From NCBI GenBank assembly GCA_034687125.1, contig JAQGBZ010000279.1, positions 1-64,000 of the forward strand: a stretch of DNA of 64,000 bases, given 5' to 3'. This document shows positions 22,850 to 37,200 of the stretch, one piece after another. The stretch comes from Neelides folsomi (Eukaryota; Arthropoda; Collembola; Neelipleona; Neelidae). The translations under genes and the position numbers were made by a program. Below the pieces are notes generated by a model, which searched no databases, was not told where the DNA came from, and saw only the letters and a list, made by a program, of their open reading frames with translations. Each line of letters begins with the position of its first letter. The first letter of the stretch is position 1.

Positions 22850-23046
22850 CATATCCCTATCTTTCCTCATGCATTTGGATTTTCGCTCGCTATGATAATA
22901 ATTAAATCTTAATATTTAACCGATCTACTTAAAAAAATTAATTTAATTATTCTGATGGATCCTCTTTAAGATGCACTTAACTAGGATTTCTTATGTAAGT
23001 TTCAGTTTTTTTGGTTTCATTTGTTCATTGTTTATTGCAATCTCTG
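22850..23046 (-). repeat. Right terminal inverted repeat of the mariner-like element
   Basis: Reverse complement of the left arm. Compared with it, this arm lacks about four bases near the motif cttacataagaaatcc. Confidence 0.85.
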
Positions 23047-26000
23047 TACTATTGTATATGTATAAGGGAATTATGGAAGTATTATTAAACTTCCAACATC
23101 TCTCTTAAGCTCCTATACATTTTACTCCTTGCTTTCATAATGGCATTAATAGAAGTAATGAAACAGCGACATTTTCTCCAACTCATCTTCTCCCAATGCA
23201 TTTAATGTCTCTTTCATCAGGTTTGAATTATTATTTGATTTTGGTAGTGAGCTTATTCATCGAACATGATTATTCCACCATTTCACTTTAGCCCCTTTGT
23301 AATGATTTGAGTGATAAGGGGAGTTGAGCCCTGTTCTGCTAACGACGTTATGAAATGCCTCTTCTCATCATTTTAACAAATGCTTTTATGGAAAACCACT
23401 TACGACCTTGCATTATGAACTGAGAAGCCACATTAACAAAAGGTTGGAAAGTTTGGTACCGCCCCCGTTGGAAAACATCCGAGAGTTGTAAATAATAAAG
23501 GGGGACTTTTTTCGCAGGAATGTCTATTTGGTGTATTTAGGGTGTGTAGGAGCTTTGCTAATTTAGGCAAATGAGTGTGACTACTCGGGCAAGGTATTTT
23601 GAGAGATTTCATCAGCCGAGGGGAAGGGGAAATTGGCCCTTCGCTCGGTTGGAATTAGCCAGCGGGGAAATGGTAGTTATTCCTCCGATTGGATCATCTC
23701 CTGCATGAAGAGACACAATTTAGCGGCGGCGGAGGGATGGCGTAATAAGTTTTAAGAAATCCCTCAATTTCCCCCACTGTCACGGCTCATTACGGGGAGA
23801 AAGTAGGAAAATAGCGGAGGTTTGAAGATTTCCACCTGAGGGGAAATGCCACCTGCCTCGGAGCTCCCCCTTTGCCAGTCATTCTCATCACGTTCTAAAT
23901 TATTTCATGAATCATTCCCAACCACCCATTCTTGGGAGGTCGGATGGAGAGAAATTGGTTCATTTTCTCGTAAGGGGAAAGGCGGAGGGGAGGCTGAGTT
24001 CGTTTCCGCTCTTTTAAAACTTTTCAAATCTCAGCTCCTACAGATAGATTAGGTGAAGAGACACCCAAGACCTTCAAATATCTCTCAAAGACCCACAATG
24101 AACTTTTTGCATTTGTCAACATTTCCTCGGAGACTCCGACTAGAAACCCGGGTCATCTCCATTTCCCTCTCAAGGACTCCACCTTTTTCATTTGCAATTT
24201 TTAATGAGGTTTCCTAACGAGGAGGAATTTTATTGATTCAACTCCCTGGTCAAATCCTGGTTAACCCGGGAAGAGGAAATGATGAGGAGAAGGCATATCT
24301 TGTATGAATCCGTTGGAGCAGGAAACACATACATTGCTATAGTACTTGCGAAGATATGGAAGGCTTCGCTTCCCAGCTGCCAGCCCCATGTCATGTATTA
24401 TTAGAATAATACTCGGAATTAAATCCTTTCAAGAGATCGAGGATGAAGAGATTTGGACGTCGTTTTAGCCAATAGAAGAGGAACTCTGAAACTCTAGTGT
24501 GACTCTTATCTCAAAGTTAGTTTCCTTTTATTTCACTGGACACTCGGCTTTTTCCCACCCGTATCTCTTCGTCTGCTCCCCCTTTTGTTTACTCGGAGGG
24601 GCAAGTGGGTTATTGTAACTGAGCAACTTTGTGGAGAAGAAGGAAATTATTAATCAAGAGGCCTATCTCCCTCTTCCTAATATTTCACCTTTATATCTTA
24701 CAAATTCCTTTATGTTCTCCTACCAACTTTCTCAAATGAAACTTAACTTTCCCGCTTCAGTAATATACAATTCATTTCTTCTATAAAATAACTATTTCCA
24801 TACGAGCAAAAATTAGCCTTCAAAGAACTTTATGAATATTTTACTTGAGAGGTTTTACTTGGTCTACAAAACCATTTCCAGGCTTTTCAAGCTTGTGATC
24901 AAATTATGAGAATAGACTTTAAAGATGAGGGATTCTTTAGATGTGAAAATAATGAGAAAATTACATGATGAGAGAAAATTGAACAACTCCTCATGAACAA
25001 CAACACTAATTGACATACTCGATTTTAATTGAATAACTCTCCACATTTTTCTCAAAGAAATTGTCGAATAATCGAGTGTGGAATTAAAGTGTGAGTGAGC
25101 TGAGAGAGAATCTCCTTTTCCGCATTGTCCTCCCAATGCACTCATGTGTCACTGGAATTCCAATTCTCGTCCCGCAACAAACCCTCAAAACTTTTAATCC
25201 TCTCGAATACCTTCTAAATGGAACAGACAAGCTCTCTCCGACTACAAAATATGTATGTGTATCAAAACGAGGCTTCATTCGCAACATTTTCCTATATATG
25301 ATTTTTCATCAATACTCTATAACGATATAACGCATATCTCACCTTTTCGCCTTTCCAAATCATATTACATAATACACTTAACATGGAACATTTATACAAT
25401 TAAACTGATACTGATAATATAAATTATATGCATGCGTGTTACTTATAAATATTTATGTATTAAATTTATAAATAATTACTTAAAGTAAATTTTATGGAAG
25501 TTATGTAATTAAATTTTACAAATTATCTGTATTCAAATGGTCAAATTGAATAAACTGAAATTACAAATTATCTTTGAATGGACAGATTTGAATTTGTGGG
25601 CCATTTCCTAAACACTAATTGTCTATTTACTGTTTAAAAATGCGTATTTAATTGAATTGCGTATTCCACTGACATTTTCCCGCATCGTATAAGGGCTTTA
25701 ATCTAATGTTATTACAGCTTAAACAATAATCTCTGAGAGAGTCATATAAATGTACAACATTTAAGAAATATCGCCGTTCCATTATCAGAGCAAAATCTGA
25801 AAGTTGGGAGTTACTTAGCTCTAAATGGTACATTTGGAAATCCCACAATTTGTCCATTTCATGAAGACTTGTAGCTTTTATTATTATCATGACTCTCATC
25901 ATGGACCTCTTTGAGTGAAAGAACTATGGGGCAGCAGAGAAGTTCCAAGCGTAGAAAATTATAATAATAATTCCTATCACGACAATCTTCATTAATTGTT

Positions 26001-28479
26001 TTCCATAAACGGCTCTATCAGTAATGGATCCTTACATTATGTTCATTCCCCCTAAATAAATCATAGGCATATAAGATGGCAAAGGCGCAATTGTTTACCA
26101 AAAGTACTTTATAACTATTGCATTCAGTATCTATTTGTACTACATATATTATATACTCTACATACATACATAGGAGTGTAACATACACTTTTAAGCTCAC
26201 ATTAAGTGAGATAGTGGTATGTTTAAATGTTTTATCAGAATATTTGAAATTCCATCTAATTTACATGAAATTATTTTTCTGATCATGGATACGTAAATGA
26301 ATAGTCTTAATTTCTTAATTAGTCAATTTATCCTACCAACTTAGATTTCTTTACGATTTCAATCCAATTATCTTATCCATTTCCTTTGATTCTCTTCTGA
26401 ACCAACCGAAACTAGTTTATTTAATTGTCTATTTAATTAAATGTGAAATAGGACAATTAAGTCATCAAGTAATTGTTTATGAGCCTTTTACAGGTTTTGA
26501 ATTGAATGGTATTGGGCTATCGAAAGTTGGGAAAAGGCAAGTGGTTCCACTTGGGTTTCCCTCTCCAGCTCATATTGTTTCCCTTAGTTCCACAATAATA
26601 TTGTCTGTAATAGGGCCGAGGAGGAATGTTAAAAGGATCCTCTTGTACTGGCCCAAGTCATGTAACTACATGTCTGTTGTATATCCCGCTACATCCACTG
26701 GCGAGGGAAAGAGAGATGAACCAAGTTTTTCCTCGTATCTTTGTTTCTTAAGCTGTGCGGAAGCATAGAATTGATATAAGGAGAAAGTTTTGCTATAACC
26801 CCTATGAATCCCATTTCCACTACTACAGTAGTATGAGCGGGGTTGGTGGGAGGATTGAGGAACTCGGATCGAGAAAGTCGGGAGAAGATCTCCCAAGGAG
26901 AAGTTATGAATGGAGAAAAGAAAAGTTACATTTTCATCTCCCCTTCCTCCTAATCGCACATTCATATGGGAATGTGTTCATTTTCCCTTTCGTGGGTCCA
27001 TGAACGAAGGCGCTGTAAAATGAAATGGGGCTTTTTGAAAAGATACCGTTGGCAGAGAAGGGGAAAGGAGAGAGTTAAAGTTATGGTGACACAAGTTAAG
27101 CTTCATTTGATCCTTTGCTCAATTGGACTGCGAGAGTCCTCAACCCAATGTTCCTATTGAACCGGGGAGAGACCAACTCGATTTTTTTGATTAATGGAGA
27201 ACTAGGAGCTTCCAGGGCTCCGTTAATTACCGCTAGCAAATCTGGATTTTTAGTTCGTTAAGAGGAGGCGGGGTTTGGAAAAACATCGTGTTTGTGACAG
27301 GGATATTCCATTTTAAGAAGGATGGGCTGAGCGGGAAGCTCAGACAGTTCTTTCCGTGTTAAAACCCCCAATTCAATAGTTATAAATCACTTTAATTCGA
27401 ATTAGGGAATTTTCACTCGCATTAACTCTCCCTTCGCCTTCCATTTGGCTTCTCATTAGGGAGAGCCACGCGAGGTTTCGAGGTTCCGCGGGGTGAGCGA
27501 GTTTTGCTCGAAATATTATGAATATATTCAAATTTTCCAAAAGGCGGGCTGGGAATTGTGAGTGTAAATTAGGGAGCTGTGAAAGAGATTTTGAAAAAAG
27601 GGTGAAGTGTGGGAGTGGACGGCCTTTTCTCCCTTCTCACCTTCAATTGGATGGGAGAGGGTCGTTGCCTATCTCAGATGGAATATGGGATTACGGAAAT
27701 GGCAAAATGGAAAAGTTTACTTTCACCCAGAGTGAGTGGGAAGTGGAGGGGAGAGGATAATATAAATATAACCGCCTCGAGGTCCTGGATGTCACGATAA
27801 GCCAGAATTGACATTACTATGAAGAATCTTGAACCACTTGACGACACGAAGTCTCCTTTTCACGCCTTAAACTTCCCAATCCTATTTTCCATGTCTCATA
27901 TTCCACTTTATCGCTCCGTCTCAATAGTCGAAGGAATTCTGAGCGAATCCACTTCTTCATCATTCCGACAGGATTAGAGGGAAGTAAATGTAAGGAATGG
28001 CTCCGGGCTATATCTATGTCTCACGACAATCTCGGCAAGGGGAATCCTCCAAATTCCTATAAGTGAAAGAGTGAGAACCGACGGACTCAACTTTAAACAT
28101 ATAGACAAACATTTAATTTTGAAACAAAATGAAATCTCGCCTTTCTCTCACAAGGATCAATTGCACAATGGTTCATTTCTAACGTCGTTTGATAAATTCC
28201 CAATGAACATTAAACTTGTTATGAAAGTTTTGACAAATAATTATTCCCATACGATAATTCACATAATTGAAATTTAATTAATTACATAAAAATTGAGATT
28301 CATTTTAAAAATTATATTTAATTACTCATTGTTAGTTTTGTTAGTTTTGCTGTGTCGAATTGGAAATAGAGATATACATTTAAGAATATTGAATTGAACA
28401 GATCAATTTAGTAGTTAGTATTATATAACATATAAATGAAATGTGATTAAATAAAGCGAAATGTAATAAATTTACGGTC

Positions 28480-28509
28480 CCATTCATGTTCGCATATGAA
28501 CATGAATGG
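28480..28509. repeat. Perfect 12-bp inverted repeat with 6-nt loop
   Basis: The arms ccattcatgttc (28480-28491) and gaacatgaatgg (28498-28509) are exact reverse complements around GCATAT. Confidence 0.85.
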
Positions 28510-31341
28510 AAAGTAAATATTAAAGGAGCACATATTACAAAAAAAGTATGTACCAAGTTTGAGCTATGAACTTATAAATAGGTAAAACATGTATATGTAT
28601 GAACTATTCTGACATCATTTATTAAACAGCGAGTTCATAATTCAAAAAAGTCAATTATATGCGAAGTAAATTGAAGAAATGTGGAAGGGATGATATAGCT
28701 GGCTATGGATATAGATTCCTCAAGTACTTGCCCCCACAAACTTCCTAATTCCTCTTCATTTCCCCATTCTTAATACATACATTATTCATATTCAGAGCAG
28801 TGGAGCATAAGGTTATATGGAGAAATGTCAAGTTGGAGTCTTTTCAGCCTCCTCGTTCATTTTCATTTCTTTTTCTCTTGGATGAGGGCAGGCGGCGGAA
28901 GCGGGCGGGTGGTGGAGGTCTAATTTCATTCCTATGAAATTCGAATCCGATCCAACACCCGAGCTAATGAAAGGCTTTCTCCCACTCCAAGGGGAAAAAC
29001 TAACAAGACAAAGATGATTCTGATGAAAAGCATACAAGGAGCTTCTTCGGGAAGGCAGATAAATACTTTAAACCCCGGCTTATGTATATTCGTTCTATTG
29101 AGGACTTTGCCTTTTATTAAGAGGAAACGTTTCCGAATCTAACCTGGGCCATTTATTGTTAGTATATGCATTTTATTCATTCCCTCATTCGCTTCCATCG
29201 TGAGGACTTGGGAAACATTATGCGGAGAAAGTTCAATTTAGTAAATTTTGTATATGAAAAAATTGAATTTTTCAACCTTAAAAAGTTGGCCCCTTCAAAG
29301 TCCCGCACCCTTTCATAAAAAATTTCTCTTCAATCCAAACATTTCTAGTTTTATCTTTTATATATGAGTTGAGGATTTTCTCCACCTAAATCTCTTTCTA
29401 TTTAAAACACTTTTTCCCATCACAGGTCCATTGTTGGTTGAGAATGCAATCTTGGTACGCATGTTATTTCACACTTCCACCATTCCTTATATCGGGGAAC
29501 TCAATTTCTCAATATATATATACCATAGGCCTATGCACAATGGAAAGTAAATACAAGGCGTTTTTATGGTTTTAATTGACAAGAAAAACGTTCCTTTATT
29601 ATTTCACCAGATTAAACGACTAACTATTTATTTATGTACTTACTTAAAGTTAGTTAGTAGTAATAATAAAACACAATTAATGGATAAGCAATTGGAGAAG
29701 AATTTATATTCACTTAAATTTTACTTATTAAGTATATGAAGTGCACGGAGGGATTCACTGTATAAAGGGCGAATAAAACTGCAATGTTGTGTACAATGGA
29801 CAAATTGAAAGAATACATTATGGTTATGTTAGCATTATGCATAAGTGTATGTAAGTATGTGCTAAGTTATGTAAATAAGAAAAGCGCTTCAAGTAGGTAA
29901 GTCCCCGTTTCATGTGTCATTGGCGGCAGTAAGCGTGTTGTTAAAAGGCGGAAAGCAATTTGTAAGGGCTGTAATAAAGAAGCAAATGGAAAAAGATGCA
30001 AATTTGTCAAAAGAGTAACATTTATTCGGCGGAGGTCCTTAAATTGTGTCCGGAAGATAAGTTCTTCCCTATGATCCGCCTTCAGCTGGGAAATTATTTC
30101 CAAACTGGGAGAAATTTGTGAATCAATGGGTGACACAATTCGGAGAGACCCGGGACACTCTTCGGAGTGAATGTAAAGGGGCGGTGGGAAAGTTTTCTTC
30201 CCCCAAATCCTCTCCATAATATCCTTTAAAGTACTCGTAGGAGAAAATTAAAATTCTCATCTCGCTCCCCATCTTCAATTCAATTTATCTTGATATGAAT
30301 GGGCTCAGCTCCTGAGTGCCTCTCACTCACTTTCGAGGGGTCAGTTGAGGAGGTCATTTCCGTCTCCATCTCCAAAAATCATTCTGGTGTTATAAAAAGT
30401 TGGATGGAAGTCTTTTCAAACCGCTTCCCTCCAGAATTGAAATTGGGAAATGATTGACACGCCCACTCGAAAGAAAAAGCCCAAACGTCCGCCGCCCGTC
30501 CACTCCCCATACATAAATACATTTTACAGATGGTTCCCCACCGATGAAAAATAAATTATATGGGGATTAATCTCCCAACATTCACCCCGAGAACTGATGA
30601 GTGCGGTTGTATTGAACAATCCCTGCATTTGCATGTACCTGGGAAATTTCATTCCTGAGTTCCACACTCTCGGAGTGCCATCAAACAAATTCTTTTCCCC
30701 TCGTAATCATTTTCCGTTCAATTGAATCCCATTTGAAAGTTGTTAAAGCCCCCATCTTATACTTTATTCATATATAAAAAGAGATTCCCCCGACCCGTCT
30801 TTGAACTCCCGCCATCCGCTCCCTTCGCTCTCCCATCCATCGGAAATAATGGTATGCAGCCATATGAAGTGGGCCGATTGGAACATAACGATCCGGATGA
30901 GGCTGGGAGAGAAAAGACCCGCCATGGATAAATGAAAAAACTACAAGGAGGGAAAAAGCTTCTTTATGAGGAGCCAGAATTTTAAATGAGAGAAAAGTGG
31001 AGCCCCGAGTGACAGCCTACTTTTCTCCTTCAAAATTATGGGATTCTCCCCTTTAATTTGGGTACGAGAGGAATTGTCGTCTCGAGTATTTATTTATTTA
31101 TGCTTTGTGGATTTGTTTAGGGCCATTTGGCAAGTTGGAGTCGATAGGAGGCGTAATAGGAAGACTCTTCCTGTAATTAAATATGCATCGAGACAAGAAA
31201 GATTTGAGATGGTGGGGGAGAAAGTGTAGAGGATGTTTGGGATGCCAAGCTTTAAACCTCACTTTAATGCACATTTGATTCTTCTCTCTTTGCCAAATTC
31301 ATTTCAATCCCCATCTCATTTTATACACCACATTACATACG

Positions 31342-31371
31342 AACATACAAACCAACATACAAACCAACAAT
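31342..31371. repeat. 12-bp tandem repeat in TACATA-rich tract
   Basis: aacatacaaacc occurs twice in tandem, with a partial third copy. It sits at the start of a 450-bp AT-rich tract (31320-31810) full of TACATA/TATGTA motifs. Confidence 0.7.
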
Positions 31372-34190
31372 CGTATGATACAAACTACAGCTTTACATAA
31401 ATACATACATTTCTAATAATGTTCTAATGTAATATACATAAACATGTACATGTTTATTCATATACCCAATGCACATTTTACTTCTATTATATACATATGT
31501 AGTCTGTAGATGTATACCTCGTATAATATAAATATGTACACTGTATATCTATACAAACAAGTAAACTTCTCTTTTGACAATTATTGAGCGTCCCTCCAGT
31601 AAAAATTCGAAATATGGGATATATATGCATTTTTATCATGTGTGTGGGAGTAAGAGGCATGCATCAGTATATATGAGTGCATTAGAAATTTAGTAGACCA
31701 TTTATATTGTAAATATTTACTATATATAATATACATAAGTATGTAGTATATAGTAGAATGTATTTATAAAAAAGCTATATATTATGTATAAGTAAATACT
31801 AGGTATATCGGATCAGATGGTTTGTAAAGTAGGTAAGAGTTGAAGAAGATTGAAATATTTCCATTATTTTTATGCGTGGCCCTTGAAGTAAGTGGATGGG
31901 GGAAGAAAATGGGAGATTTTCATTTAGCTGCCTTCATTGTCGTTGAGTTAATAGTCGATTACTCTCATGGTTATCCCTTGTTGGTATTTTCTTCCTCCAT
32001 CGATTAATGATTCTAGCCTCCTGTTGTAAGATTTATGTGTGACCTTCTCTTGAAAATTTCTCAAATCGGTCGTGTGAAATTTTTTCCCTTCATTCCCGTC
32101 TTTCACATGATAAATGATCAATCTATTTCCATTTACAGACTTTCCCCCAGGCCTCTCGGGATGGCGGGGCTCCCACAGGTATTCGGCCTTATCTTCATCT
32201 CGGCACATCATTAGAGGAGGGGAAACCGCCGGGCCTTCGCAATGTTTGAAGAAGATGGGAGAAGAATGGGCCGAATTTCCATTCTTCCGCTCCTCGGATC
32301 GAAAAGAGTCATTTGAGAAAAGTTTGAGTCGTAAGAGAGAAAAGGGAATGGCTTCCTCACCCATTTCCAAAACTCAAAAAATTTGTTTTCAAAATAGGGA
32401 AAAGACGTTGGGGAGAAGATAATTGTCAACATAAGTTTTAATATGCTATCAGTGGCGGCGGCCGCCCTTTGGCCGCCTTTCCCGATCTCCACATATCATT
32501 CCTTTCAATGGTGGAGTCGAGGGATTTGAAACTTCCACTTCCAACCTCCCATTGAGGGCTGAGGCGGATTGACAAAATCTTTGAAGAAAATGATAGATAA
32601 GTTTAAGGAAAAAGAAAAGTTTGGCTGAGGGAATTCGGATCGGAGAACCGATTTGTCTTCTCCCTGCCCTCCATTAGGATCCGTCCTCCTTCGCCGAGGA
32701 GCTTTCAAGTTTCCGATTTGAAACTTGAGCTTCTTAACTCTTCCCCTCTTCCTCTTATGACCATTCCCTGATGAATGGAATCAATAAGGGAAGGAGGCTT
32801 GGGGGATTTCATTTACACTCCCGACCGAGGAGCGTAAAACTTTTCCCTTAACTTCTCCGCAATTTCCCTTCCTAACTATTAGTTAAAAGACCCTTCGTTT
32901 CATTTGTTCAATGGGTTGAAGTGAAATTAGCTGCCCTCCTTATCTCCCCAGCCTTAAGGCCTTGAGGAACATCTTGGACACCAAGATTTTATCTTTTTTA
33001 AATGTCTGGGGAGATTTCCTATTAAGAACCTCATTTGCTTTCTTTATATAAAATTATACTCAGGCTGCTTCCAGTAGATTCTAAACTTCTTTCAATGCTT
33101 AAAATACTTTATATTCCTACGAGAAACTTTCGGATATTTATCTTGGGGTTTATTTAGTTCGAATAGATTCATTCAAATTTTGTATCTTTGTAATTGTTAT
33201 TTTCATATAAAAATCATAAGTTTTTAATAATACATATTGTCCTTTTAAGCTGAAATTGGAAAGAAACAAATGTAGGGTTCAATGATATAGGGAACGAAAC
33301 GCGTTAATAAAGAGATGAGAAAGATTAATTTAGTAAGAGATTTAAGTTGAGAAATGGGAGACTGAACGTCCCGTTGTCTTTTCCTTTTTCTCATCCACTT
33401 ATTTATTTCTTTTCTCCATTTTAACCGGCGGATCGTTTGGTATAAATCGTTTAGCTTCAAATCGTCGCTCTTCTCCTCGAACTGAAGTCAAAAATGATTT
33501 CCCAACTCCCTCTTCGGATATTGTCATCATCTGCTTATGACTTTTATGAGGAAGAATTGCGTTCAATAACGGCCTTCGTACATATTATATTATTCTTCTC
33601 TTTATTTCTCAATCCATTGACAATATATAGATATATATGTTATAATATTATATATAGAAGTATTTGTATCGCCTGTACAGGATGGGAACAACGTTCTCTT
33701 ATAGTGTAGCTATGTACATTCATCGTATAATTTTCTCTGTCATATCAAAAGGAGAGTCACAACAGTGAAAATAGCTCGCTAATCACGGAATCACTCTTTT
33801 TCCATAACAGCTACATTCATCGGGGAACAACAACATTTGCATTTTATATCATTTAATCATAACGACGGCATCCAAGCTTTCTACGTCACAGGGAACTCTA
33901 ACTTTACGTCAATATGATGGAAGATTAGGAAATAAAGTTCACAAAATGTTTCTTGAATCGAAGAACATTCTGGGAAGAAGTATTCAAGGTTTGGTTTTTG
34001 TTTACTTATTTATAAGATTAAATAACAAGTTTAGGAATTGTAGTATAAAGGTACACAATTAAGTAATTAACACTGTTAGTTTATTTAAACTATTATTAAG
34101 TAATGTAATTATCAATAACTAACCCTCCATACACATAAATTAATACTTGTACCGAGTAATACAAAGGTACCTGCACAGAACCTTTTCAAT

Positions 34191-34196
34191 TTTATT
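34191..34196 (-). terminator. Poly(A) signal of kek-B
   Basis: TTTATT on the plus strand reads AATAAA on the minus strand, 53 nt downstream of the kek-B stop codon. Confidence 0.55.
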
Positions 34197-34248
34197 TAAA
34201 ACATGTTTTTTTAAATTTAGCCGCCTTGGAATGGTATTTAAATGGAAT

Positions 34249-37200
34249 TTAAATTTCAGTTCCTTCTCCACATTCGTCTCCATAGCCTTCGTCAGGGGAC
34301 TCGTTGACCCCGCCATTGTACTGACGCTGAAGACGCGCCACGGACGATGGCGGCCGAGCCGCGGGGCGCTTCAGCGTTGACTTGGTCGGGGTTTGCGAGC
34401 TCCTAGAGCCTCGTTGCTCTAAGGAGTGCAGAGCTTCTTCCTTTGCCTCCTCGGACGTTTGTTCAGGGATGGCCGTGAGGCCCGAAGAGGTCCGCATTCC
34501 TCCCATGCCCTCGTTCATGGCCGGCCCACATGTACACGGGGGCGGTGGAGGGAAATAGGTGTTTAATGAATACGGTGGGCAGTAAGAAGAGAAAGAGGCC
34601 CCAGCAGCGTCGTACTCATAGTAGCCTAGAGGGACTTGAGCGGGACTGATGTATTCCTTCGGATATTTAGCCAGGTCATATGAAGGCGGAATGTCGGAAG
34701 GAAGGTTGTGTGGAGGCGGGATGGGATAAGATGGAGAACGGCGGACAAGCGTCCCTACGTTGAGGCCCCCTTTGGGCAGGCCGTAGTCGATTGGATAGCC
34801 GGAATAAGGATCAATGGCCGTGGTCATTGTGAGACCCTCCGGTGTTGATGGTGAGATCTGCTTTGTACGAATGTAGCTGTGGACGTGGCAGGAGTCGGGG
34901 TCAGCCCGACGGACGCCTTCAATCAGATCCGGGTTTGAATCTGCAAGCCCCAGGTCAGAACTGGCCGAGAGGAGAAACACCGACCCGTTGGATTTGGTGT
35001 TCGTTGTGAGGGTGGAACTTTCTGAGGGATGACGAGTCATTCGAGGGGGTGAGAGATTAACGAGGGATCCGCAGTCCTTGGCTCCTTTGGATTCAAGGGA
35101 GAGGGGTTTGGATTGGATTTGGGAGTCTTGGCGTTGGGATCTTGGGGGCCGCGGCCCTGTCCGACACCGACACACTCGGGAACACTTGCAGATGAGGAAG
35201 AAGATGGTAAGGGAGAGGATCACAACACCAATGACGGCCAACGTACTCACGAGGATGAGAATGAGGTTTGGGAAATTGGCCACCAGAGAGGTCACGTTCT
35301 CACTGAGGGTGGAAGTGGAGGAAAACTCCATTTCGGAGACAACTCTAACCGTGAAGTTGGCAGAGACGGTCCCTCCGGGGTTCCGAGCCAAGCAGATAAA
35401 AGTCCCATTCTCTTCCCCCGTTGCGTTGAGGATGAGGAGCTCCGACTTCCTTTCCACGGCCGGGTGGGAACCTGGAGGAAAAATCGGATACGACCCGCTC
35501 ATCTCCACGAGGATGTTGAGGGAGCTGTTCGACACCGGCTGCCCGTTGAACCACCACTCCAGGCTTGACTCGGGAATGGAGCTCACTCGACACAACAGCG
35601 ACACGTTCCTTCCCTCACCTGGAACAAAGAAGAGACATAACTCTCCGCCACCCATCCCATTTGACTTCCAAAGTGACAACATTACAACATTAGCCCCAAA
35701 AATAGGACCCCCAATGGAAAGCTCAAATACAAAGTTTAACTCTTAAACTTTCAATGCCTCCTCACCGATCTGTCCACTCTCCCCATTGATGGTCCTTAAA
35801 ACTTTGCCCTCCACGCAACCATCATTTCTGGATCGTTGTTTAAAACACCCAATATTATTCTCGCTGCCCCAACTTTCCCCATTTTACCCAACCTCCCAAT
35901 CTCCATATCCCAAGACGGATCGCTCCCTATGCAGCTCAAGAAATTCAAACCCCATTGTTAGAATAAAACAATTCTTTTATCTAATGAGTGAAAGAGGTCG
36001 AAATCTCCCCCGCGGTCCCCTCATTCATCATCGGAAGCCGGGAATAGGATTTCTTTGGCAGAATGAGGATTATAAATGGAACTAATCGTAAATAATGACT
36101 CTCCGCTCTTTGACACACGTCTACAAAACCTACAAATTTCAAAATTATTAATACCTATATAAATATATGTAAGTTCGTACTGCTCTTATACATCAATATA
36201 GGACGACAATGGACGTTGAGCCTAAACTGAAAATCAATATTTCTTTCGACGGAAATCTCCGAATTGGATCAAAATAGTAAAACAAGTATTTAAACAGATC
36301 TCATATGGAGCAAGAAGGAAAACGGAGAAAAGGCATATCTAAAATCTTTGAAGACGGTGAAGATTTTCTCAATTGTTCGATAATCCCCTGGGTTATATAA
36401 CTTGTAATATATGATGGGGAAGGTTGGTAGGGAAAAGGTCATTTTCCTCCGTAAAGGTATATTAGTGGCCGATGGGTGGTGATTAGAAGGCCATGAAGAA
36501 CAGATGCGAATAACGGTCCCTTTCTTCCCGCTATTTGCTCTCCCCTCTTGGATCATAATTTGAGCTTGGAGTGATTGGAGAAAGATTTATTTCCTCGCAA
36601 AGGACGTAGAATCATTTTGAGGGGACGTGGATTGATTGGGCTGGAAAAACGAAGGGTCAAAAATGCCTTTGGCTCATTCCCCGAATCGCCTGAATTGTAA
36701 AGTGGAGATTGTTAATCAGCTTACAAGAAGTGCTCCAATTCTTACCGATCTTTTGAAACATGGTCGTGGGCGAGAGCTGCGGAGAGCACGCAAAGTTCTC
36801 AATGGAGAGATCCCTCAGCGTCGAGTTGACAAGTCGGGTTGGTGTGACACACCGAGGTTCCACGGAATTCGCAACATTCCTTTCTCCTAGCCAAAGGCGG
36901 AGCTCGAGGAGATGACAGTTGCAGTCCCAGGGATTATCTTCAAGGGAGATACCCTTGAGGGCCAGGGGGAGGCTTCCCAAAGCGTAAACCCTCTTCAATT
37001 TATTCCCGTTCAACTTTAGCCACTCGAGACTCGAAAGGCCTTCAAAAGCACCCTGGAAAGATAACTTGGTTAAACTCAAAACTTTCTCCTAAACTCCAAT
37101 CCAAAACTTTCCACAAAATTATTGCTATGTTTTCTGAATTCCCGTTTACTGGATAACATATTCATTCAAAACCTCGGCTCATTTCAATCTTTCTAATTAA

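Larger units (their letters stand above)
21826..23046 (-). mobile_element. Mariner-like DNA transposon, internally decayed (1,221 bp)
   Basis: Both ends are bounded by TA (21824-21825 and 23047-23048), the mariner target duplication. The termini CAGGGATCGCAATAAACA and CAGAGATTGCAATAAACA are inverted, and the inverted repeats run about 200 bp (21826-22026 and 22850-23046) with roughly eight substitutions and two small gaps over the 185 bp I aligned. Long TIRs and about 4% divergence point to a fairly recent insertion. The interior encodes only a C-terminal transposase fragment on the minus strand, so the copy is non-autonomous. Confidence 0.85.
23047..34190. other. Intergenic, 11 kb without a recognised gene
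   Basis: No exon chain or known domain was found on either strand. The stretch mixes moderate-GC DNA with AT-rich tracts (25340-25600, 28280-28680, 29560-29860, 31320-31810, 33590-34190). The 84-residue minus-strand frame at 25648-25902 has protein-like composition but no recognised family or splice context. Confidence 0.45.

Noticed and set aside
25648-25902. 84-codon minus-strand frame with protein-like wording
   Set aside because: AT-rich region, no recognised family and no matching neighbouring exon.
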